From Sandaracinaceae bacterium (GTDB lineage Bacteria; Myxococcota_A; Polyangia; Polyangiales; JAFGIB01), in contig JADGRF010000181.1 of assembly GCA_017881055.1 (NCBI GenBank), positions 1 to 39,292 on the forward strand: a stretch of DNA of 39,292 bases, in the 5' to 3' direction. Under the pieces are notes generated by a model that was not told where the DNA came from, searched no databases, and saw only the letters and a list, made by a program, of their open reading frames with translations. Made by a program: the position numbers and the translations under genes. How positions within the stretch are numbered: the first letter of the stretch is position 1; the number at the start of each line of letters is the position of its first letter. Positions 16,175-24,600 of the stretch are shown in pieces.

Positions 16175-16267
16175 CGCCTGGGACGCGATCCACGTCGTGC
16201 GTCCGGATGCGTGGTCGATTTCCGAGCATTCGCGAGCGGCGCTGCGCGCGCTCCGTGTTCGCGAGCC

Positions 16268-16594
16268 TCAGGCGTGCTCGAGCGTGAAGCCGACTCTCGT
16301 TAGGGTTCCAGCTGCGCTTTTCTCGATGAAGGCGCTGCCGCCGTGGGCTTGGGCGATGCGCATCACCAGGTAGAGGCCGAGGCCCACGCCGCGCTGTTCG
16401 TCGGGGGTTGCGCCTCGGCCGCGCACGAACGGCTCGAAGGCACGCGTGGCGTCTTCCGCGGAAAAACCGGCGCCGTCGTCTTCCACCACGAAGCGGAGCG
16501 CCGTGCCCACGCGCTCGGCACGCACGCTCACGTGCGGACCGCCGTGCTTCTGCGTATTGTGCAAGAGCACGGATAGGGCGCGCGCGAGCAGCTC
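16268..16594 (-). pseudogene. C-terminal remnant of a histidine kinase (HATPase domain)
   Basis: The frame runs from ELLARALSVLLHN to a stop at 16268. It contains the ATP-binding boxes of a histidine kinase: N box (LLHNTQKHG), G1 (VVEDDGAGF), F box (FEPFVRG) and G2 (GVGLGLYLV). An in-frame stop (TAG at 16597-16595 on the minus strand) and the stop of the vWA gene at 16601-16603 lie directly upstream, so sensor, phospho-His helix and start are missing. A GTG at 16570 could start a 100-residue peptide, but it would cut into the N box. Best read as a truncated gene. It may have been the kinase partner of the neighbouring REC proteins. Confidence 0.7.
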
Positions 16595-16600
16595 CTACGT

Positions 16601-17815
16601 TCACTGCGGAACGGGTGGCGGAGGTGCAGCTGGCAGCTCGACGCAGCCGAACTTGAAGTCGATCTTCTCGTACGTACCGTTCTTCGCCGCCGCGCAGAGA
16701 TTGCCGAGCAGCTCGACCGTGCCGCCGTCGGCGCTGATCGTCCAGGCCTTCTCGCCGGTCGAGAACGTGTGCGGCACGTCTTGGTCGACGCCCTTGCTGG
16801 TCACGACCAAGTGCAGCTTGTCCGGCACTGAGGTCGGTTTATCCAAGTGGATCACGCAGTTGTCGAAGCCGACCGACACGGTCTGCTGGACGATCTCTTG
16901 GATCTTCATCTGCAGCGTCGTCGCGTCGGTCGGCGCGATGTACTGCATCGTGCCGCCGGCCATCGCCAACGTGTTGAGGTTCTGCGCACCGGTACCACCG
17001 ACGCCGGGCACGCCGAGCGCGTACGTCTTGATGCCCTTGGCAGCCCAGGCCGTGACGATGTTGACCGCCATGGTCTGATCCCACTTGCAGTTCGGATCGC
17101 CGTCGGTGACGAGGATGACCGCGGTCGCGCCCTTCAGCGTTGCGGTCGAGATTGCCACGTCGGCTGCCTGCAACGCTTCGAGCGTGGGTGTTTGACCGAT
17201 CGTCGCGCTGTAGAGCGGCGTGGGCGTGCCGCTCGGAGCAGCGGCCTGCATCTTGGCGAGCGCCATCGCACCCGGCATGAACGCAATCTGATCCATGTTC
17301 GTGATCGGATCGACGCTGCACGAGAAAAAGGCGTTGTTCGGGAAGAACACGGCGCCGATCGTGAGCTTGTCTTGCAGCGGCATGAGCGCCGAGATCATCG
17401 CGCCGCCTGCGGCTTGCCACTTGGGCGTCTTACCGCCGGTCCAGACCTGGCTCATGCTGCCGGAGCGATCGAAGATCATGAGCACGTTGCCCGGCATGTC
17501 GATCATCTTCACGTCGCCCTTGAGCGTCTCACTGCCGCAGTTGGTCGGGTCGGGCATGTTCGATGCGCAGAACGCTCCGACGGCGCATGCCGCATCGCCG
17601 CTGGTGTTCGGCAGGCCGCCGTCGCCGTAGTTGTTCCCGGAGCCGTTGCCGAAGCCGCTATCGGCCGCGCCGGTGCTGCCAGCACCGCTGCCGGAGACAC
17701 CGCCGCCGTTTGCGGCGCCGGCGCCCTGACCATGGGCTCCCGTGGGAGCGGTTGCCGAACAGGCCGCGGCCAGAAGCGCCACCCCCGACATCATGCACAG
17801 CCACTGCTCACGCAT
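16601..17815 (-). CDS. vWA-domain lipoprotein with Gly-rich linker
   Basis: 404 residues. The ATG at 17815 has GGGAG about 10 nt upstream (minus strand). The signal peptide ends LLAAAC with Cys19. A long Gly/Ser/Asn linker (about 25-75) leads to a vWA domain starting NVLMIFDRSGSM, with an intact MIDAS DRSGS at D116, ILVTDGDPNC and paired cysteines. The C terminus is Pro-rich. Presumably an outer-membrane-anchored binding protein; ligand unknown. It belongs to the same broad type as the lipoprotein at 10192 but is not a close copy. Its stop lies 6 nt from the histidine-kinase remnant, and it is divergent from the operon at 18005. Confidence 0.85.
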   Translation of the reverse strand: MREQWLCMMSGVALLAAACSATAPTGAHGQGAGAANGGGVSGSGAGSTGAADSGFGNGSGNNYGDGGLPNTSGDAACAVGAFCASNMPDPTNCGSETLKGDVKMIDMPGNVLMIFDRSGSMSQVWTGGKTPKWQAAGGAMISALMPLQDKLTIGAVFFPNNAFFSCSVDPITNMDQIAFMPGAMALAKMQAAAPSGTPTPLYSATIGQTPTLEALQAADVAISTATLKGATAVILVTDGDPNCKWDQTMAVNIVTAWAAKGIKTYALGVPGVGGTGAQNLNTLAMAGGTMQYIAPTDATTLQMKIQEIVQQTVSVGFDNCVIHLDKPTSVPDKLHLVVTSKGVDQDVPHTFSTGEKAWTISADGGTVELLGNLCAAAKNGTYEKIDFKFGCVELPAAPPPPVPQ

Positions 17816-17918
17816 TACTCTTGCTCCCTAGGACGTGATCCTAACGCGTCATGCCCGTCCGTGTCTGCGGACTGATTGCTGCGCACGGCCATGCCCAAAC
17901 CGCGTTCTCGACCCTTAC

Positions 17919-17928
17919 CGTAGGTGTC
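17919..17928 (+). promoter_or_regulatory. -10-like TAGGTGTCAT upstream of the 18005 operon
   Basis: In the 189-nt divergent region, TAGGTGTCAT differs at one position from the TAGGTATCAT element before the DUF1684 gene. It lies 76 nt before the ATG at 18005. Assigned by similarity only. Confidence 0.22.
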
Positions 17929-18004
17929 ATTTGGCATGGCAGACGGCTCAAATTAAGGTGGTCGGTTGACTCGCGCCCCCCCACGCTGCCATAGCAGTGC
18001 AGCG

Positions 18005-19528
18005 ATGACCGCAATGCGTTTCACCACCGCCAAGTTGCTTTCTACGGCACGGCTCGCGCTGCTGTGCGCAGGGCTGACCACAGCCTGCTCCGCTGGCTCC
18101 ACGCCGAAGAACGGAGGCGGCAATCCTAGCGGCGGCGTGGTGGACGCGGGCTTCGGTGGTCCTACGCCGGGCACGTTCGGTGGGCCGAGCGCCGGCAACG
18201 GCGGCATCACCACCGGCGACGGCGCCGTGTGCAAAGGCCTGCAGTGCCAGCAGCAGAGCTGCCCGAGCGGCGGATCCACCACGATCAGCGGCACAGTCTA
18301 CGATCCCGCAGGCAAGAACCCACTCTACAACGTGGTCGTGTACGTGCCCAACTCCGCACCTACGCCGCTGCCCACGGGCGCGTCGTGCGACTCGTGCGGC
18401 TCGCTGTTCAGCGGCAACCCGGTCGCAGTGGCTACGACCGATGCGAAGGGTCAGTTCGTCCTGAAGGATGCTCCGGTCGGCGCGAACATTCCGCTCGTCG
18501 CGCAGGTCGGCAAGTGGCGTAAGCCGATGACGGTGCCCATGGTCGTGGCCTGCCAAGACAATCCGCTTCCGGACAAAACGGTGCGCCTGCCGAAGAACCA
18601 CATGGAGGGCGATATTCCGAATATTGCGATCGCGACCGGCGGCGCGGATACGCTCGAGTGTCTTTTTCGTCGGGTCGGCGTCGACGCGAGCGAGTATGTG
18701 CCGGGTCCGAGTCCCGCTGGTCGTCTCCATATTTTCCAGGGCAACCCGACGATGGGGTTTCTCGGCGGCCTGTTCGGCGGCGGCGGCGGCGGCTTCGGGG
18801 CTGCGCCCACGACCAGTCCGGCTGCGCCGACTGCTTCGATGGCGCTCTGGAACAGCGTCGACGAGCTGAAGAAGTACGACATCGTGCTGCTCTCGTGCGA
18901 AGGCGACGAGACCCAGGCGATGAACCAGCAGGCGCTGCACGACTATGCGAGCGCGGGCGGTCGCGTGTTCGCGTCGCACTTCCACTACGCGTGGTTCAAC
19001 ACCGGCCCGTACGGCACCGAGAGCCTCGCGACCTGGACGCCGGGCAGCGGCAACATGGGCAACATCAACGCGAACATCGTCACGAAGTTGCCGAACGGCG
19101 CGGCGTTCCCGAAGGGCCAAGCGTTGCTCGACTGGCTCGGCAACGTGAACGCACTGCAGAATGGCGAGCTTCCGATCGCCGCTGCGCGTCACAACGCGGA
19201 CGTGGCTGGGATGAACATGGTGTCGCAGCCGTGGATCGTCGCCGATCAGAACGCGAGGCCCGCGGGTGCGACCGAGTACTTCTCGTTCAACACCCCGACC
19301 GACGCGAAGGTGGGTCCCGACGGTGTTGCGTACTGCGGACGCGTCGTGTTCAGCGATCTGCACGTGGGTGCGGCCTCGGGTGACGTACCCGCCATGCCCG
19401 TGCCTGCGTCGTGCGCCGATGCGGATCTCTCGCCGCAGGAAAAAGCGCTCGAATTCATGCTGTTCGACTTGTCGTCGTGCGTCACACCGGACGACAAAGC
19501 CCCGCCGCCGCCGGTGATCCCGCAGTAG
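18005..19528 (+). CDS. Lipoprotein with carboxypeptidase-regulatory-like domain
   Basis: 507 residues from the ATG at 18005 (an upstream ATG at 17966 would add 13 residues ahead of the signal). The signal ends LTTAC with Cys28. A Gly-rich stretch and CKGLQCQQQSC precede a beta-sandwich (about 90-185: ISGTVYDPAGKNPLYNVVVYVPN, TTDAKGQFVLKDAPVG). Then comes a domain with YDIVLLSCEGDE and GGRVFASHFHYAWF, reminiscent of ThuA/glutamine-amidotransferase-like folds in which a strand is followed by a conserved Cys/Asp-rich loop. A GGLFGGGGGGFG loop (about 252-263) sits between them. Possibly a surface carbohydrate-binding or scaffold protein. First gene of a three-gene operon (15 nt to the next). Confidence 0.75.
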   Translation: MTAMRFTTAKLLSTARLALLCAGLTTACSAGSTPKNGGGNPSGGVVDAGFGGPTPGTFGGPSAGNGGITTGDGAVCKGLQCQQQSCPSGGSTTISGTVYDPAGKNPLYNVVVYVPNSAPTPLPTGASCDSCGSLFSGNPVAVATTDAKGQFVLKDAPVGANIPLVAQVGKWRKPMTVPMVVACQDNPLPDKTVRLPKNHMEGDIPNIAIATGGADTLECLFRRVGVDASEYVPGPSPAGRLHIFQGNPTMGFLGGLFGGGGGGFGAAPTTSPAAPTASMALWNSVDELKKYDIVLLSCEGDETQAMNQQALHDYASAGGRVFASHFHYAWFNTGPYGTESLATWTPGSGNMGNINANIVTKLPNGAAFPKGQALLDWLGNVNALQNGELPIAAARHNADVAGMNMVSQPWIVADQNARPAGATEYFSFNTPTDAKVGPDGVAYCGRVVFSDLHVGAASGDVPAMPVPASCADADLSPQEKALEFMLFDLSSCVTPDDKAPPPPVIPQ

Positions 19529-19543
19529 GATACACTTTGCCGC

Positions 19544-20119
19544 ATGACCGCAGCGCGAGCACGTTCCGTTCCTGCGCTGCTCGCATGCGTGGTGCTGAGC
19601 GGGCTCGTGCTCGTTTCGAGGCTGTCAGCCAGACCCGACCCGAGGGCGCGCGTCTTGCCCACAGCGCCGGTGGTCTCGGTGTTCCACATCGAGAAGAGCG
19701 AGAACCGAAACCAGGTGCACTACGCGGTGCGCGTCGATGCCACGTGTCGGCCGGTTGGACCGCACCCGGTGTACGGGTACTGGCGCGAGTTCGAGCATGG
19801 TCCACGCGTGGTCTCGCCGCTGCTCGATCAGGAGCAACCCGCGTACGGGTTGAGTGAGCCCCGCGCGATCGCGCTCGGGGATGCGGGTGGCCAGATCCGC
19901 ATCAGCCTGCGCGGCTTTCCCGACCGACCGCTGACGATCGAGACGTTTCGTGCGGGCGCTGCGTGTGGTGCGCGGGCCATCACCACGATCGCCAAGCAGC
20001 CCGCCGAGCTGACCTCGATCTACGTGGAGATCGGCTTTCTGTTCAGCGTCGAGTACGCGATCGTGCGCGGCGTCAGGCTCAGCGACGGCATGCCAGTGCA
20101 GGAGAAGGTGAATGACTGA
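19544..20119 (+). CDS. DUF4833-type exported protein
   Basis: 191 residues. An N-terminal hydrophobic segment (about 9-25, ALLACVVLSGLVLVS) acts as signal or anchor. The rest matches the DUF4833 pattern: VVSVFHIEKSENRNQVHYAVRVD, then YGYWREFEHG, AYGLSEPRAI and a C-terminal FLFSVEYAIVRGVRL. The biochemical role of the family is not known. It overlaps the OmpA-type lipoprotein gene by 8 nt, so the two are surely co-translated and may act together in the periplasm. Confidence 0.8.
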   Translation: MTAARARSVPALLACVVLSGLVLVSRLSARPDPRARVLPTAPVVSVFHIEKSENRNQVHYAVRVDATCRPVGPHPVYGYWREFEHGPRVVSPLLDQEQPAYGLSEPRAIALGDAGGQIRISLRGFPDRPLTIETFRAGAACGARAITTIAKQPAELTSIYVEIGFLFSVEYAIVRGVRLSDGMPVQEKVND

Positions 20120-21068
20120 GAAGAGCCAGCGCGCGCTGCGTATCGGCGCCTGCGTCGCGTGCGTCGTTGCAGCTGTCTCATGCGGCCCGTCGGCGCGTGA
20201 AGTGCAGCTGACACAGCAAGCCGAGGAGCTGCGCAAAGAGCTATCCGAGCAGCGTCAGTACAACGACGATCTCAAGCTGCGCATGCGCCTTCTAACCGCG
20301 CGCAACAAGGTGCTGCTCGATCTGGTGAAGGGGTTGACGGCCGACCCGGACAAGCTGCCTGCAGGTGGTGGGAGCGAGACCGCGCTCTTGCCCGCGCACA
20401 CGTCGCTGGACTCGCTCGACCAGGATTTCGAAGCGCTGGTGACGACCGTGCAGCACTCGAAGGCCGACATGGACGCGGTGCGCGCACAGCGCAAAGCGCT
20501 CGCGGACCAGCTGACGGACGCGAAGCGCGCCATCGAGGAGGCGCGCGCGGAGGAAGAAAAGACGCAAGCGCGTGCGGATGCCTATCGAGCGATGCTCGCC
20601 AAGCTGTCGGAGCTGATCGGCCACGGCGAGCTCGACGCGCGCGTGGTGGGCAACCGCATGCTGTTGCAGCTGCCGGAGTCCGTGCTGTTTCAGAGCAACG
20701 ACGCGCGCGTGACACGCTCGGGCAAGGCGCTGCTCGATCGCGTCGCCGAGGTGCTGAAGTCGGTGAGCACGCGCCAATTCCAAATAGCGGGGCACAGCGA
20801 CGGTCTGCCGATCCGCTACGGCGAGTACCGCAGCAACTGGCACCTGTCGGCGGCGCGCGCACTGAACGTGGCGCTGTATCTGATCGAGCGTGGCGTCCCG
20901 AAGGAGAGGCTGTCAGCTGCTGCGCACGCCGATACGGAGCCGATCGCTAGTGAAGACACGGCCGCGGGACGCATGAAGAACCGGCGCATCGAGATCGTGC
21001 TGCTACCGAACCTGGAGGAGCTCCCGGACTTGTCGGCACTAGGGGCTGCGCTGTCGGCTCCGAAGTGA
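20112..21068 (+). CDS. Coiled-coil lipoprotein with OmpA/MotB-type peptidoglycan-binding domain
   Basis: 318 residues. The signal ends VAAVSC with Cys24. Residues about 28-75 and 100-165 are charged heptad-rich coiled coils separated by a Gly/Pro linker. The C-terminal domain (about 178-300) shows LLQLPESVLFQSNDARV, IAGHSDGLPI, SNWHLSAARA and RMKNRRIEI, the peptidoglycan-binding signatures of the OmpA/MotB family. It should tether an outer-membrane lipid anchor to the cell wall across the periplasm. It ends the 18005-21068 operon; no terminator follows, only the inverted-repeat region. Confidence 0.9.
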   Translation: MTEKSQRALRIGACVACVVAAVSCGPSAREVQLTQQAEELRKELSEQRQYNDDLKLRMRLLTARNKVLLDLVKGLTADPDKLPAGGGSETALLPAHTSLDSLDQDFEALVTTVQHSKADMDAVRAQRKALADQLTDAKRAIEEARAEEEKTQARADAYRAMLAKLSELIGHGELDARVVGNRMLLQLPESVLFQSNDARVTRSGKALLDRVAEVLKSVSTRQFQIAGHSDGLPIRYGEYRSNWHLSAARALNVALYLIERGVPKERLSAAAHADTEPIASEDTAAGRMKNRRIEIVLLPNLEELPDLSALGAALSAPK

Positions 21069-21697
21069 GAGCCGGGGGCTGGCTGAACGGGTGCGGGCGT
21101 GGGTCGTCGTGCTCGCCGCTCGTGGCAATCGCGGCAGTGGCGTGCGCGGGACGGGGGCTGTTAACGGGTTGTTCCGAGGCTTTTGGGCGTGGTGCTTGGC
21201 GCGTCCGCTGGCCTTGTGCACTTCCACGCCCGGCTGTGCGCGTCGACCCACGCCCGCACCCTCGCGTCAGCTCCTCGGTGATCCTTCGCGAGCCGCCCTC
21301 TTGGCTGGACGGTGAACACCTCGGCGTTGCTCTTGGTTGCCGTGAGCGCAACGACGAACCTGGCGACAAATCCAGCGGCAAGCGGATGCAGCTGACAGCT
21401 GTCAGAGAGCGAGTGGCGCTGTGATGGGGGGCGCAGGGGTCGGGCAGGCAGTGACGCGCACAGCCGGGCGTGGAAGTGCAGAACGCTCGCGGACGCACCA
21501 CGCTTGCGGCTTCTGATCAGCCGATGACGGTTCACAGCCCTCGGTCAGCGCGGGTCACTGCCGCGATTGCCACGAGCGGCGAGCACGACACTGCCTGGCC
21601 GGCACCGTGCAGGTATTGATCCCCGTCCAGCGATCGACCTAGTGAGGTTTTCTGGGCAATGCGGTAGAAGTGGCGGCAGGAGCTTCGGAAAGCGACG
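21069..21697. other. Gene-free stretch of 629 bp holding an inverted-repeat structure
   Basis: No reading frame here has protein character; the short frames that exist read similarly on opposite strands (for example SCSPLVAIAAV from both arms), which is an effect of the inverted repeat. The stretch contains the repeat at 21106-21589, a 14-bp perfect palindrome CTGACAGCTGTCAG at 21392-21405, and about 108 nt between the right arm and the metzincin start at 21698, where that gene's promoter must lie unless it is inside the repeat. Confidence 0.6.
21106..21589. repeat. Long inverted repeat with two perfect blocks per arm
   Basis: The 34-bp block at 21106-21139 is the exact reverse complement of 21556-21589, and the 28-bp block at 21217-21244 is the exact reverse complement of 21453-21480. 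The gaps between the blocks (77 and 75 nt) match in length and keep partial similarity (for example GGGCTGT and GCGGACGC in both). So each arm is about 137-139 bp, with a 208-bp spacer. Neither transposase nor target-site duplication is visible. It may be two inverted copies of a dispersed element, a non-autonomous element, or a large cruciform/RNA hairpin. Confidence 0.75.
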
Positions 21698-24600
21698 ATG
21701 CTGCGATGCGCGTTCTTGTGGCTGTCGGTTGCTGCGCTGCTCGGCGTTCTTGCAGTCGGCTGCGGGACGGAGCAGAAGGCGATCAACCGCGTCGGCGTGA
21801 ATGTCGTCGAAAAGAGCGTCTTCGACGGCTCTTGGTACATGGCGCGCACCGTGGTGGGCGTGCAGTACGAAGCCTCGGGCCTCGGCACGTTTCCTGGCGA
21901 CGCGGCGAGCGACTCGGCGACCACGTTCACGGCGATGCCGCGTATTCGCTTCGTAATCGACGAGCACACGCTGTACGCGTATCGCGACTATCAGCTGGTC
22001 GCGGGCGGCGATGGCGACAAGACCAAGGCCGACGCGCTCGGGCAACCCGTCGCTGCGTACAAGATCGAGAAGCACTTCGACATCCGGCGCGAGTACAACC
22101 CGAGCACCGGTGAAGAGCGCAACGTCGTGGTCGAAAACGACACCGATCGGCCCTGGTACGAGCGGAAGTACGTGCGCGTGGACTGGTCGAAGAACCTGCT
22201 CCCGGGTTACTTCGGGCAGACGCAGAACCTCAACGAGCTGCTCGGCCAGTACACGCGCGAGCCGGCCGACATCTACGTGCAGGACGCGTCCAAGTTCCCC
22301 GCGTCGTACAACCCGCGCTTCGATCGCATGACCTGCCAGGCGGGCGTCTCCGACAGCTGCAAACCGTACGACCGTGACTTTGCGGCCGACTACGCGCCCG
22401 ACACGCTGTACCACATGAGCTTCGTGAGCCAGGAGATCCTCTCGCCCGGCAAGGTCGTCGACCCCGAGACGGGTGCGATGGTCAACTGGTGCACGGCCAA
22501 GCTGTTCAGCGACGCGCCGCCGTGCAGCAGCATCGCGAGCTACGTGCGCACGAGCTTTCTGAAAGTCAGCGACAAGCGCCAGTACCAGCCGCTCAACTAC
22601 GTCGACTCGCGGTTCGATCGGTTCGGGTTCTTCCGGTTGAGCGAGCCCACGGTCGATCGCAGCAACGGCGCGCCGTCGGACCCTGCGTTCGGCATGACCG
22701 ACTTTCTCAACTACAACGTCAACCGCCACAACATCTGGATGCAGTGGCACGACAAGCGTGGTGCGCCGATCCCGTACGAGGATCGCAAGGTGCGCAAGAT
22801 CGTCTGGTACACGACGCCCGAGCTGCCCGCGCACTTGGTGGAGCCCGCGTTCGATACGGTCAGCCAGTGGAACGAAGTGTTGATGGAGACGGTGCGCAGG
22901 CTGCGCGGGGAAAAGCTGCCGCATTACGCCGACGTTGCGTGCCAGAGCGACGATCCCGATGGCTATTGCTTCTGCACGACCGACGACAAGACCGGCGCCG
23001 TCACCAATCCCACGTGTCCAGGGCACTACGACTTCGAGCGCGATCCGAAGAGCTACGACGCCGGCACCACGCATCCGTACGACTGCTACGTCCAGGTCCC
23101 GAAGGCGGCTCAAGAGCTGGACTGGAACGACGCGGCGCTGACCGACGCCGCGTTCAACCCCTGGTTTTCGGCGAAGCTGGTCGGCAGTGAGTGCGTGAAC
23201 GAGCTGCGCGTGAACACGTGCAACCTGGCCAGCATTGCAGCTAACGGCGGCACGAGCGCTGGGCTCGATTGCCAAGAACGAGGCGATCTGCGCTTCAAGT
23301 TCCTGAGCTACGTCGCGCAGCCGGGTACGGGCTTTCTGGGCATCGCGACGCCGCGTGGCGATCCGGTCACCGGTGAGATCATCGCAGGCGACGCGAACGT
23401 GGGTGGACCCGCGCTCGACAGCTTCCGCACCACGGCCCTCGATACGTACGACGTGGTCAGCGGGCGCGTCTCGGAGCTGGACGTGCAGGTCGGCGAGGAC
23501 GTGCGGGGCTACTTCGAGAACCTCGGCCATGTGGATCTGCCCGCGCGTCCGCGCGTGGGCATGAGCAACGCGGTCGTTGCCCCGGCAACACAGCGCGAGA
23601 TCGATCAGCGCATGCAGAGCGTGGGTGCGCGTCTGCAGAAGCTGTCGGGGCCGAACGGGCGTCAGGCGACGTTCAGCGAGCGCAGGTCGTTGCTCGTGGG
23701 CACGGATTTGGAGCGGCGCCTGGTGGCAGGCCTCGATGCGGCCCAGACAGCAGACGGTGCACCGCTCAGCGTGGACCCGTCGCAGCTCAGCGATGCCGAG
23801 CTGGCGCAGCTGTCACCGCTGCGCAGCAGCATGCACGATCGCATGGCGGCGCAGAACGAGCGCGAGAGCCGGTTTTCGCGCGCCAACGTCACGCTGCCAA
23901 ACGAATATACCGACGACAGCGTGCAGCGCTTCACCACACTGCACAAAGACTACTCGCGCGCGCGCCTGCAGTTCAGCGTGAACCGCTTGCTGTTCCGGCA
24001 GACGGTGCTGCACGAGATGGGCCATTGCTTGGGTTTGCGTCATGATTTCGGCGCGAGCGCGGACAGCGAGCACTACCAAGCCAGCTACTACACGATCAGC
24101 GCGCGCTATCCGCTGCCTACGCCGGACACGTTCGACAGGGACGGCAAGCCAGGTCTGTCGGCGGACGAGTCGCTGGCGTTCGAGAAGGCGTACAGCGCGG
24201 TGCGCTCGCAGCGCGAGCTGGCGGGCATCGACGGGGCGATGAGCTCGTCCGTGATGGAGTACACGTCGAACTGGTACGAGCGTCTGCAGCCGCTCGGTCA
24301 GTACGACCACGCGGCGATCGCGTTCGGCTACGGCGAGCTGGTGGAGGCGTATGCGGGCGCGCCGAAGCACGACAGCGCGCGCACCATGCTGCACTACTAC
24401 CAGGGCGGCGAGGTCTGCGAGAAAGACGCGGACTGCCCGTATGCGAGCGACGGCGCGCGCGCCACGGAGCTGCTCGACGAGAACTTCGGCGAGCAGCTCA
24501 CGCAGCACTGCGTGGCCAACCCGAAGACGACCGGTGCGAGCCGGTGCTCCGGCATCGACGACGACCTCGCTCAGGCTGCAGAGAAAGGCGGCAAGCTCTC

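Noticed and set aside
16181..16204. GGACGC / GCGTCC inverted repeat after the kinase-REC gene as a terminator
   Set aside because: Only a 6-bp stem with a long loop and no T-run; chance is likely in GC-rich DNA.
21065..21424. Short plus-strand frames in the region after the OmpA-type gene
   Set aside because: They read similarly from both arms of the inverted repeat and are produced by it; there is no ribosome site and no protein-like composition.
21545..23530. Long minus-strand open frame of about 660 codons opposite the first metzincin gene
   Set aside because: Its product is a His/Arg/Val/Asp-rich string typical of the antisense of GC-rich coding DNA, with no domain. The plus strand has a signal peptide, zinc motif and paralogue support.
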